DNA of 5,072 nucleotides from Deinococcus sp. (GCF_025362455.1 NZ_JANYGJ010000160.1:1-5072), one strand, 5' to 3'; shown: positions 1 through 5,072, counted from the stretch's first letter. Numbers and translations: made by a program. Notes: generated from the sequence alone by a model not told the origin.

Positions 1-1
1 G

Positions 2-925
2 GCCGCCACCAACAGGCCCGACGTGCTCGACGCCGCGTTGCTGCGGCCCGGACGCTTTGACCGTCAGGTCGTCGTGGACGCCCCGGATGTCAAGGGCCGC
101 GAGACGATTTTGAAGATTCATGCCAGAAAAAAACCACTGGACCTGAGTGTCGATCTGGCCGCCGTCGCCAAGCAGACGCCCGGCATGGTGGGCGCCGATC
201 TGGAGAACTTGCTGAACGAGGCGGCCCTGGGTGCGGCCCGCGAGCAGCGTAGCCGGATCACCAACCGCGACATCGACGAGGCGCGTGACCGGGTGCTGAT
301 GGGACCGGAGCGCCGGAGCATGGTCATCGGCGAGAAAGACCGGCGCATCACGGCGTATCACGAAGTTGGGCATGCGCTGGCCGCGCAATTGCTGCCACAC
401 GCCGACCGCGTGCACAAGCTGACCGTCGTGCCGCGTGGGCGGGCTGCCGGGTACATGATGCCGCTGCGTGAAGACCGGGTGCATTACGTCCGGGCCGCGC
501 TCGAAGACATGATCGCCGTGGCGCTGGCGGGCCGCGCCGCCGAGGAGATCGTCTTCGGGGAAGTCACCACCGGGGCGCAGAACGATTTTCAGCAGGCCAC
601 CAGCATCGCCCGCCGGATGATGACCGAGTGGGGCATGAGCGAGAAGCTGGGCAAGGTGTCGCTCAGCAGCGAGGCCAGCATGTATCTGGGCGGCTCGGTG
701 ATGAGCAGTTACGGGCCGCGCACCGCCCGCCTGATCGACGAGGAAGTCTCGGCACTGATCGAGACGCAGTACCAGCGCGTGCTGGAGATGATGCGCACTT
801 ACCTCGACCGCACCCACAGCATCGTGGACGTGCTGATCGAGCACGAAACCCTGTCGGGCGACGAGTTCGCCACCGTGATGGCGGGCGGCACGCTGGTCGG
901 CGCCGTGTCACTGGGCAAAGGCTGA
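2..925 (+). CDS. ftsH: ATP-dependent zinc metalloprotease FtsH, C-terminal part (5' end outside window)
   Basis: FtsH is a membrane-anchored hexameric AAA+ protease that extracts and degrades misfolded membrane proteins and selected cytosolic proteins. The frame is open from base 2 and gives 307 residues, starting inside the second region of homology of the AAA module (AATNRPD). R15 and R18 of the visible part are the arginine fingers (LRPGRFD). The helical AAA lid follows (about 59-80, TPGMVGADLENLLNEAAL). The M41 peptidase domain carries the zinc motif HEVGH at visible 120-124 (bases 359-373), with E121 catalytic. The third zinc ligand is D195 in TTGAQND (bases 584-586). The membrane helices and the Walker A and B motifs lie upstream of the window. 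The C-terminus is short and ends soon after the peptidase domain. All key residues present are intact. Identity is very secure; which FtsH paralogue it is cannot be told from this part. Confidence 0.97.
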   Translation, partial: AATNRPDVLDAALLRPGRFDRQVVVDAPDVKGRETILKIHARKKPLDLSVDLAAVAKQTPGMVGADLENLLNEAALGAAREQRSRITNRDIDEARDRVLMGPERRSMVIGEKDRRITAYHEVGHALAAQLLPHADRVHKLTVVPRGRAAGYMMPLREDRVHYVRAALEDMIAVALAGRAAEEIVFGEVTTGAQNDFQQATSIARRMMTEWGMSEKLGKVSLSSEASMYLGGSVMSSYGPRTARLIDEEVSALIETQYQRVLEMMRTYLDRTHSIVDVLIEHETLSGDEFATVMAGGTLVGAVSLGKG

Positions 926-930
926 AGAGC

Positions 931-960
931 GGCTTGTAGCGTGTGGCTCGTGGCTTGTAG
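931..960. repeat. Short G/T-rich direct repeat after ftsH
   Basis: The nine bases GGCTTGTAG occur at 931-939 and again at 952-960, separated by the related GTGTGGCTCGT. This lies just after the ftsH stop. It resembles low-complexity G/T-rich fragments that I recall from Deinococcus intergenic regions; that link is from memory and unverified. No T-run terminator follows. The rest of the spacer up to 1008 shows only a weak 5-bp dyad, CGAGC/GCTCG (974-978 with 994-998). Confidence 0.45.
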
Positions 961-1008
961 AAAAAACAGGGGGCGAGCAATCCACCCTAAACCGCTCGGA
1001 ATGCCTTA

Positions 1009-1037
1009 TTGAGAATTGTTTCTGTTAAGGCTATTCT
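1009..1037 (+). promoter_or_regulatory. Promoter of the VIT-like gene, leaderless layout
   Basis: A -35 box TTGAGA (1009-1014) and a -10 box TATTCT (1032-1037) are separated by exactly 17 bp. Only six bases separate the -10 box from the ATG at 1044, so transcription should begin at or within a base or two of the start codon. No usable ribosome binding site lies near: AAGG at 1027-1030 is too far upstream and would lie before the transcript start. A dyad AGAA-N4-TTCT (1012-1023) overlaps the -35 box and spacer and could be an operator, but it is short. It does not match the Fur box consensus. Confidence 0.8.
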
Positions 1038-1043
1038 GCCGGT

Positions 1044-1592
1044 ATGACTCCGCCTGAATCCGATAGCCCGGCAGCGCCCAGCCTCCCGCAACCGGAGATG
1101 AGCGGCGCTCACCACGACCAGGCGTTCGTGCTGCAAAAGGTGCAGCCTGCCCTGCTGGGCCTGATGGACGGTTCGGTCAGCACCCTGGCGCCGATTTTCG
1201 CCGTGGCCGGGCTGACCGGTAAACCCATCGACGCCTTTTTCGTGGGGCTGGCCGCCTCGGTGGGCGCGGGCATCAGCATGGGCCTGGCCGAAGCTTTATC
1301 GGATGACGGGTTGGTGTCGGGGCGGGGCTCGCCGCTGGGGCGCGGGGTCATTACCGGCGCCGCCACGCTGCTCGGCGGGATGCTGCACACCCTCCCCTTT
1401 TTGCTGCCGGACCTGCGCACCGCCCTGCCGCTGGCCTACGCGGTGGTGGTGATCGAGCTGCTGGTCATCGCCTACATCCGCTTTCACTTCATGAAAAGCC
1501 CGCTGGCCCAGACCATCTGGCAGGTCATCGTGGGCGGCGGCGTGGTGTTCGCGGTGGGCGTCTGGCTGGGGCGGCTGGGGGTGGCGAGCTGA
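1044..1592 (+). CDS. VIT/CCC1-superfamily small membrane protein (putative Fe/Mn transporter)
   Basis: This 182-residue protein has a hydrophilic, Pro-rich N-terminus (1-33) and about five hydrophobic segments, at roughly 36-58, 62-86, 100-121, 127-147 and 157-177. Helix 1 holds [16 protein letters not shown] (41-56), the DG..S signature of VIT1/CCC1 iron and manganese transporters. Helix 2 holds [16 protein letters not shown] (74-89), corresponding to the second family motif with its Met and acidic residues. Helices 3-5 look like the VIT-type domain of MbfA-like proteins (HTLPFLLPD, 115-123), from memory. Unlike plant VIT1 there is almost nothing between helices 2 and 3, so the cytosolic metal-binding domain is missing. 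No ferritin-like domain precedes it either. Metal transport or membrane ferritin-like storage is inferred from family; substrate is unknown. It has its own promoter. The AT-rich gene follows after 17 bp and may be co-transcribed. Confidence 0.82.
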   Translation: MTPPESDSPAAPSLPQPEMSGAHHDQAFVLQKVQPALLGLMDGSVSTLAPIFAVAGLTGKPIDAFFVGLAASVGAGISMGLAEALSDDGLVSGRGSPLGRGVITGAATLLGGMLHTLPFLLPDLRTALPLAYAVVVIELLVIAYIRFHFMKSPLAQTIWQVIVGGGVVFAVGVWLGRLGVAS

Positions 1593-1609
1593 GCGGCACC
1601 GACACCAGC

Positions 1610-2038
1610 TTGACGCCGATTACGCCTGAGACGGTGCGGGCGTTTTGCGAATCGGCACTGGTGCGGGAAGCGGATCAGATGATTGCTGAGAAGTCCAGAA
1701 CATTCATATCGCCAGAGCAGTGCGAAGAGCATAGGTTCGTGCCGTTATATGAGACTCGATCAAACACGGCACTTTATCTGGGTTTTTTGTCAATTGAGGA
1801 AGTCAAGTCTTACTTCGTTATTAATCTAACTGTAATACAGAATCTTGCGGCGAATATGCTGCTAGCAAATGAAGTTGAAACAACCGGTCTAAATATTTCT
1901 TTAGCTTACTGCTTTCATCTCAGAGTCATCACGAACAGAGACGAATATGATCTTGCAGACTACTCAAAATCAGGTGGACCCAACCATTCCATGCCCATCA
2001 CCGAACGAGACATCGAACAGCTACTAAAACTCCTTTGA
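1610..2038 (+). CDS. Hypothetical protein, AT-rich orphan gene
   Basis: I do not recognise this 142-residue protein. It appears soluble, with no signal peptide or clear membrane segment, mixed helix/strand character, cysteines at 13, 38 and 101, and a C-terminal helix (ERDIEQLLKLL). GC content is about 39% over 1741-1980 by my count, against roughly 70% in the neighbours. Codons TTA, CTA, ATA and AGA, rarely seen elsewhere in the window, recur. This suggests recent acquisition. The start is uncertain: TTG at 1610 has no evident ribosome binding site. ATG at 1679 (residue 24) has GGGAAG at 1665-1670, eight bases upstream, and lies close to where the base composition changes; it would give 119 residues. 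The gene follows the VIT-like gene and ends four bases before the convergent yjbQ-like gene. Immunity or defence roles are common for such isolated AT-rich genes, but nothing in the sequence shows one here. Confidence 0.7.
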   Translation: MTPITPETVRAFCESALVREADQMIAEKSRTFISPEQCEEHRFVPLYETRSNTALYLGFLSIEEVKSYFVINLTVIQNLAANMLLANEVETTGLNISLAYCFHLRVITNRDEYDLADYSKSGGPNHSMPITERDIEQLLKLL

Positions 2039-2042
2039 TTCA

Positions 2043-2462
2043 TCACTCTCCGCTGAGCGTCAGCGCCAGCCGCCTCGGCCCGCCCTGGTCGCGGTGCTCG
2101 CACAGGTAAATCCCCTGCCACCTGCCCAGCGCCAGCCGCCCAGCCTGCACCGGCAGCGTCAGGCTCGGCCCCAGCAGGCTGGCCTTGATGTGCGCGGCCA
2201 TGTTGTCGTCGCCCTCCTGGGTGTGCTCGAATTCCGGCCAGGCGTCGGGGACGAGGTGATTGAAGGAGCGCTCGAAATCGCGGCGCACGCCCGGCGAGGC
2301 GTTCTCGTTCAGCGTCAGCGAGGCGCTGGTGTGCTGAATAAACACATGCAGCAGCCCCAGCCGCAGCCCGGCGAGTTCGGGTAAGGCATCCACCACCTCG
2401 CGGGTAATCAGGTGGAAGCCGCGTGGATAGGCGCGGAGTCGGAGTTCGGTCTGGTGCCACAT
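2043..2462 (-). CDS. YjbQ / UPF0047 family protein
   Basis: The 139-residue protein matches the small, single-domain YjbQ (UPF0047) family over its full length, which is typically about 130-140 residues. The family signatures are all present: HTSASLTLNEN (44-54), EGDDNMAAHIKASLLG (83-98) and GRWQGIYLCEHR (113-124), with conserved H44, N52, E53, D85, D86, H91, C121, E122, H123 and R124 clustering at the presumed active site. The E. coli member has been reported to have weak thiamin-phosphate synthase activity, but the physiological role of the family is not settled. The ATG at 2462 fits the family N-terminus (WHQTELRL). The upstream bases CTTTCC contain no ribosome binding site, consistent with a leaderless mRNA. 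The gene is divergent from the regulator operon and convergent with the AT-rich orphan. Confidence 0.93.
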   Translation of the reverse strand: MWHQTELRLRAYPRGFHLITREVVDALPELAGLRLGLLHVFIQHTSASLTLNENASPGVRRDFERSFNHLVPDAWPEFEHTQEGDDNMAAHIKASLLGPSLTLPVQAGRLALGRWQGIYLCEHRDQGGPRRLALTLSGE

Positions 2463-2468
2463 GGAAAG

Positions 2469-2474
2469 AGGGTA
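2469..2474 (-). promoter_or_regulatory. Possible -10 box of the yjbQ-like gene
   Basis: Read on the minus strand, TACCCT (TANNNT type) ends six bases before the ATG at 2462, the same layout as at 1044. No convincing -35 box is seen at the expected place (the region is C-rich), so this is weaker. The box lies in one arm of the inverted repeat 2467-2530. Confidence 0.4.
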
Positions 2475-2500
2475 GTGGGAAGTGGGGTGTAGGGTGTGGG
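2470..2500 (+). other. G-rich heptad repeats with G-quadruplex potential
   Basis: Five G-tracts (2470-2472, 2477-2479, 2484-2487, 2492-2494, 2498-2500) are spaced by 3-4 bases, meeting the usual G3+N1-7 quadruplex rule. The spacing comes from a degenerate 7-bp tandem unit GGGNNGT: GGGTAGT, GGGAAGT, GGGGTGT, AGGGTGT. The tract lies 8-38 bp upstream of the yjbQ-like start, on its template strand. Confidence 0.6.
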
Positions 2501-2545
2501 CTTGATCCTTTCCTATCCCCTATACCCTCTAAGCCATCCTGTTTA

Positions 2546-2574
2546 TTTCGAAACTCTTCGAATCAGTTTACACT
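2546..2574 (+). promoter_or_regulatory. Promoter of the small protein / regulator / peptidase operon
   Basis: A -10 box TACACT (2569-2574) ends seven bases before the ATG at 2582, again predicting a leaderless transcript. Seventeen bases upstream sits TTTCGA (2546-2551), a moderate -35 match that overlaps the first TTCGAA palindrome. No ribosome binding site precedes the ATG. The 5-bp direct repeat CAGTT (2564-2568 and 2575-2579) flanks the -10 box. Confidence 0.6.
2547..2562. promoter_or_regulatory. Paired TTCGAA palindromes, candidate operator
   Basis: TTCGAA occurs at 2547-2552 and 2557-2562, exactly 10 bp apart, so both copies face the same side of the helix. They cover the -35 box and spacer of the predicted promoter. 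A winged-helix repressor bound here would block polymerase. Autoregulation by the ArsR/DUF2087 protein encoded downstream is the natural guess, but it is inference. Confidence 0.45.
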
Positions 2575-2581
2575 CAGTTCT

Positions 2582-2806
2582 ATGAATGACGAAACAATGC
2601 AGACAAAGCCCGGCGACCCAGACCACTTCTTCGAGACGACCATGCGGCGCCTGCTGGACAATGCCGGGCGCGACCTGGCGCGGGCGCAGGCCAACGGCGA
2701 GACACAAACCGCCGTCAAGGCCCGTGTGCGGCTCGATACGCTTCAGGCGGCGCTAGAGGTCCACCGGGCCAGTCCGAAGGTCGCCGCCCGAACGGCGCAG
2801 CGATGA
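2582..2806 (+). CDS. Small hypothetical protein (74 aa) leading the regulator operon
   Basis: I do not recognise this 74-residue protein. It is charged and probably mostly helical, with two amphipathic stretches (about 13-34 and 37-60, rich in Arg, Ala and Leu). It has no signal peptide, membrane segment or cysteine. The ATG at 2582 is chosen because a TANNNT box lies seven bases upstream and because upstream in-frame sequence runs through the repeat region; ATG at 2597 is an alternative. GC-rich codon use continues into the next gene without a break, which supports real coding. Its stop overlaps the start of the ArsR-type regulator (ATGA), so the two are probably translationally coupled. It could act with or on the regulator, but nothing proves it. 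Confidence 0.7.
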   Translation: MNDETMQTKPGDPDHFFETTMRRLLDNAGRDLARAQANGETQTAVKARVRLDTLQAALEVHRASPKVAARTAQR

Positions 2807-3414
2807 GCAGGCCGCACGACACCACATCTCAGCACGTCGCCGAACTCTTCAAGGCCCTGGGCCACCCGGCCCGCGTGCTGCTGCTGCGCCTGACCTGGGA
2901 CCAGGGGCGCAGCGGCGAGGAGCTGTGCGGCCTGCTGAAGCTGGCAGCGGCGACGGTCAGTCACCACCTGGCGCTGCTCGACACCGCCGGGCTAATCACC
3001 GCCGAGCAGCGCGGGCACCACCGCTTTTACCGGGCACACCGGGCTGCCTTCGCGCCCAGCCTGGCCGACCTGCTGGCGGTGCCCAGGCCGGAAACGGAAA
3101 CGACTGCGCCGCCTGCGCCAATACTCAGCGAGGAGGAGCGTTACCGAGCCAAGGTGCTCCGGACTTTTTTCAAAGACGGCCTGCTGACCACCATTCCTGC
3201 CCAGCGCAAAAAGCGCGACGTGGTGCTTTCTTACCTGCTGCGCGATTTCGAGCCAGGCCGCGAGTACCCGGAAAGCGAGGTAAACGCGCTGCTGGGCGCC
3301 TACCACCCGGACTTTTTCACGTTGCGGCGCGAGCTGATCATGCGCGGCTGGCTGACCCGTGAACGCGGCGTGTACCGGCGACCCGAACCGGAGCCAGCCA
3401 CAGGCGTAGCATGA
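2803..3414 (+). CDS. ArsR-type winged-helix transcriptional regulator with DUF2087 domain
   Basis: The 203-residue protein has an N-terminal ArsR-type winged helix (about 10-80). HVAELFKALGHPARVLLLRL (11-30) is the typical opening. SGEELCGLL (37-45) leads into the recognition helix AAATVSHHLALLDTAGLI (48-65), and a wing ending GHHRFYRAH (71-79) follows. The ELCVC metal-site motif is reduced to ELCGL, with a single Cys (C42), so classical As/Cd sensing is unlikely. A Pro-rich linker (93-107) connects to a DUF2087 domain (about 116-193): LRTFFKDGLLTTIPAQRKKR, the YLLRDFEPGREYPESEVN segment and LRRELIMRGWLTRERGVYRR. DUF2087 is often found in or beside such regulators; its role, perhaps a second nucleic-acid-binding or ligand module, is unsettled. 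ATGA overlaps join it to both neighbours. No strong ribosome binding site is seen, fitting translational coupling. The effector is unknown. Confidence 0.92.
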   Translation: MSRPHDTTSQHVAELFKALGHPARVLLLRLTWDQGRSGEELCGLLKLAAATVSHHLALLDTAGLITAEQRGHHRFYRAHRAAFAPSLADLLAVPRPETETTAPPAPILSEEERYRAKVLRTFFKDGLLTTIPAQRKKRDVVLSYLLRDFEPGREYPESEVNALLGAYHPDFFTLRRELIMRGWLTRERGVYRRPEPEPATGVA

Positions 3415-4676
3415 GCGGCATGACTGCATCCGAATCTGCTGGCACGGCCCTCCCCTTTCAGACGCTGCTGGAGCGCTACGCCGAGCTGCTGGTGCGCGTC
3501 GGTGTGAACCTGCAACCGGGCGGCGGGCTGTTCGTCAACGCGCCGATCATCGCCGCCGACCTGGCCCGGTTAGTGGCCCGCAGCGCCTACCGGGCCGGGG
3601 CGAAGGCCGTGGTGGTGCGCTATCACGACGAGCAACTCTCCCGGCTGAAAATGGACGAGGCCAGCGACGAGGCCATTGCCTACGCCCCCGCCTGGCTGCC
3701 CGACGAATCGCTGAAGATGATCGAGGAGGGCTACGCCTTTCTGAGTCTCGACGGTTCCGACCCCGACATGATGGCCGGAGCCGACCCGGAGCGGCTGGCT
3801 GAGAGCGCCAAAGCCCGCTCGAAGGTCATGAAGCCGGTCAGCGAGAAGATGATGAGCTTCGAGGCCGCCTGGAGCATCGGGGCGATCAGCACGCCCGCCT
3901 GGGCCGCCAAGGTCTACCCGGAGCTGGAGCCGCAATCGGCGGTGGCGGCCCTGTGGCGCGACATTTTCAAAGTGACGCGGGCCGACACGCCCGACCCGGT
4001 GGCGGCGTGGGAGGCGCACCAGGAGCGGCTGGGACGGGTCCGCGAAACGCTGAACGCCCGGCGCTACTCGGCTGTTCATTTTCGCGACCCGCACGGTGAA
4101 ACCGATCTGCGCGTCGGCCTGGCGGATCATCACCTGTGGGCCGGAGTTGAGGACACCACCAGCGCAGGCGTCAAGATCGTGCCGAACATGCCCACCGACG
4201 AGGTGTTCACCGCGCCGCACAGAGACCGGGTGAACGGCGTGGCGGTGGCCAGCAAGCCGCTGCTGGTGAGGGGCGTGGTCGTGGAGGGCGTCCGCGTGCG
4301 CTTCGAGAACGGCGTGGTCGTGGAGGCCAGCGCCACGAGCGGCGAATCCAGCTTCCTCAAGCTGCTCGACACCGATGAAGGTGCCCGCCGCCTGGGCGAG
4401 GTGGCCCTGGTCAGCGCCAGCGCCCCGGTGGCGCAAACCGGGCGGCTGTTCTACAACACCCTGTTCGACGAGAACGCCGCCTCGCACATCGCGCTGGGGC
4501 AGTGCTACGCCTTCAATTTCAGCGCCGAGCCGGGTGCCGAACCCGCTGAGAGTGGCGGCAACGAATCGCTGATCCACGAGGACTGGATGATCGGCACCGC
4601 CAGCATGGACGTCGACGGCGTGAACGCTGACGGCAGCCTTGAGCCGATCATGCGCGGCGGCGAATGGGCGCTGTGA
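3411..4676 (+). CDS. Aminopeptidase, peptidase family M29
   Basis: This 421-residue enzyme is a complete M29 metallo-aminopeptidase (aminopeptidase T / AmpS / PepS type), which removes N-terminal residues from peptides using a two-metal centre in the cytoplasm. The five expected metal ligands are visible: E264 in MPTDEVFTAP, E330 in RRLGEVALV, H359 in NTLFDENAASHIALG, and H389 and D391 in IHEDWMIG. Their spacing matches, as I recall it, that of Thermus aminopeptidase T (66, 29, about 30 and 2 residues). Y366, seven residues after H359, fits the conserved Tyr. The length is typical (about 410-420). The ATG at 3411 overlaps the regulator stop (ATGA); ATG at 3420 is a possible alternative adding or removing only three residues. 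Probably part of the regulator operon, implying regulated peptide turnover. Natural substrates cannot be read from sequence. Confidence 0.95.
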   Translation: MSGMTASESAGTALPFQTLLERYAELLVRVGVNLQPGGGLFVNAPIIAADLARLVARSAYRAGAKAVVVRYHDEQLSRLKMDEASDEAIAYAPAWLPDESLKMIEEGYAFLSLDGSDPDMMAGADPERLAESAKARSKVMKPVSEKMMSFEAAWSIGAISTPAWAAKVYPELEPQSAVAALWRDIFKVTRADTPDPVAAWEAHQERLGRVRETLNARRYSAVHFRDPHGETDLRVGLADHHLWAGVEDTTSAGVKIVPNMPTDEVFTAPHRDRVNGVAVASKPLLVRGVVVEGVRVRFENGVVVEASATSGESSFLKLLDTDEGARRLGEVALVSASAPVAQTGRLFYNTLFDENAASHIALGQCYAFNFSAEPGAEPAESGGNESLIHEDWMIGTASMDVDGVNADGSLEPIMRGGEWAL

Positions 4677-4679
4677 TAC

Positions 4680-4683
4680 GGAG
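4680..4683 (+). promoter_or_regulatory. Ribosome binding site deciding the rlmH TTG start
   Basis: GGAG lies six bases before TTG at 4690, just after the aminopeptidase stop. It supports TTG as the true start, and the resulting N-terminus (MRLHLITVG) fits the RlmH family exactly. Confidence 0.75.
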
Positions 4684-4689
4684 TCGGCC

Positions 4690-5072
4690 TTGCGCCTGCA
4701 CCTGATTACCGTCGGCGCCCCCAAACTCGCCTACGCCCGCGCGGGCTGGCAGGAGTACACCGCCCGGCTGGGCCGCTACCACAAGCTGACCATCACGCAC
4801 CTGAGCGGCAGCACGCCCCACAAGGAGGGCGAGGCGACGCTGAAGGCGGCTGGACGCGCCCCGATCATCGCCCTCGACCCGCGCGGCGCGGCCTGGACCA
4901 GTGAGCAGGTCGCCGCCTACATCGAGCGTCAGGGCGTGCAGGGCACCGGGGAGCTGGCGTTTTGCATAGGAGGCCCCGACGGGCACAGCGACGAGCTGCG
5001 AGCCCAGGCCAGGGCGCTGTGGAGCCTGAGCAACCTGACCCTGCCGCACGACCTGGCGATGGTGGTCATGAG
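4690..5072 (+). CDS. rlmH: 23S rRNA (pseudouridine-1915-N3)-methyltransferase RlmH, 3' end outside window
   Basis: RlmH is a small SPOUT-class methyltransferase that uses S-adenosylmethionine to methylate N3 of pseudouridine 1915 in helix 69 of 23S rRNA, acting on assembled 70S ribosomes as a homodimer. The visible 127 residues cover most of a protein of about 140-155. The N-terminus LHLITVGAPKLAYARAGWQEY (3-23) is typical. The SAM-binding trefoil knot is marked by IIALDPRG (59-66), AFCIGGPDG (90-98) and LTLPHDLAMVV (116-126). The final helix with the usual LLEQLYRA and PYHR-like end lies beyond the window. The TTG start is supported by GGAG six bases upstream; no ATG or GTG fits the family N-terminus. 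It starts 13 bp after the aminopeptidase stop and is probably in the same transcript. Confidence 0.95.
   Translation, partial: MRLHLITVGAPKLAYARAGWQEYTARLGRYHKLTITHLSGSTPHKEGEATLKAAGRAPIIALDPRGAAWTSEQVAAYIERQGVQGTGELAFCIGGPDGHSDELRAQARALWSLSNLTLPHDLAMVVM

Larger units (their letters stand above)
2467..2530. repeat. Imperfect inverted repeat between divergent genes
   Basis: AGAGGGTA (2467-2474) pairs perfectly with TACCCTCT (2523-2530). Inward, GGG at 2477-2479 pairs with CCC at 2518-2520, and GGGG at 2484-2487 pairs with TTCC at 2510-2513 (two of these as G-T wobbles). The loop is about 22 bases. Both arms are built of degenerate 7-bp units: the left is G-rich, the right C-rich (TCCTATC, CCCTATA, CCCTCTA). 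It lies between divergent genes, where no terminator is needed, so a mobile repeat or regulatory structure seems likelier. Confidence 0.55.

Noticed and set aside
974..998. CGAGC/GCTCG dyad as the ftsH terminator
   Set aside because: Five-bp stem with a 15-base loop and no T-run after it; too weak to call.
1009..1027. Fur-type iron box upstream of the VIT-like gene
   Set aside because: Only AGAA-N4-TTCT is symmetric; the flanks do not pair and the match to the Fur consensus is poor.
1960..2460. A 166-codon minus-strand frame overlapping the yjbQ-like gene
   Set aside because: Arg/Ala/Pro-rich low-complexity translation in another frame of the clear YjbQ family gene; it is a shadow.
2423..2581. 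Extension of the 74-aa gene upstream to 2423
   Set aside because: It would run through the yjbQ start, the heptad repeats and the predicted promoter, and the added residues look like translated non-coding DNA. ATG 2582 behind TACACT is better.
3570..4724. A 384-codon open frame on the minus strand opposite the aminopeptidase gene
   Set aside because: It is a mirror of the GC-rich codon pattern of a gene with all M29 catalytic residues. Its translation is His/Gly/Ala/Val-rich with no recognisable domain.
4648..5049. Minus-strand frame opposite rlmH
   Set aside because: Shadow of rlmH, whose SAM-binding motifs on the plus strand are unmistakable.

Overview
The window is a GC-rich bacterial chromosomal segment that most resembles a member of the Deinococcus group. 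Three things point there. Codons are strongly G/C-ending. The proteins have a Deinococcus/Thermus flavour (FtsH, an M29 'thermophilic' aminopeptidase, RlmH). Several start codons sit 6-7 nt downstream of a TANNNT -10 box, the layout of leaderless transcripts described for Deinococcus. Genus assignment is inference, not proof.

Left part (1-1592, + strand): the C-terminal part of an FtsH membrane protease enters from the left and ends at 925. A 118-bp spacer follows, with a short G/T-rich repeat and then a very clear promoter. This drives a small five-helix membrane protein of the VIT/CCC1 (iron/manganese transporter) superfamily, which seems to lack both the cytosolic metal-binding domain and the ferritin-like domain found in larger relatives.

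Middle (1593-2581): an AT-rich orphan gene (about 39% GC over its core) stands out sharply from its neighbours and looks acquired. It converges, with a 4-bp gap, on a minus-strand YjbQ/UPF0047 family gene. The divergent region upstream of yjbQ (2463-2581) holds G-rich heptad repeats with quadruplex potential, an imperfect inverted repeat built on them, two TTCGAA palindromes one helical turn apart, and a second likely leaderless promoter.

Right part (2582-5072, + strand): a tightly packed unit of four genes. A 74-residue protein of unknown function is joined by an ATGA overlap to an ArsR-type winged-helix regulator fused to a DUF2087 domain. That is joined by another ATGA overlap to a complete M29 metallo-aminopeptidase. 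After 13 bp comes rlmH (23S rRNA methyltransferase, TTG start with a good ribosome binding site), cut off by the window end. The overlaps suggest co-transcription and translational coupling, with the regulator possibly controlling its own operon through the TTCGAA pair.

I see no RNA genes, CRISPR arrays, insertion sequences or att sites. Most of the window is housekeeping. The best candidates for something undescribed are the small protein / DUF2087 regulator / M29 peptidase module, the AT-rich orphan, and the structured divergent promoter region.
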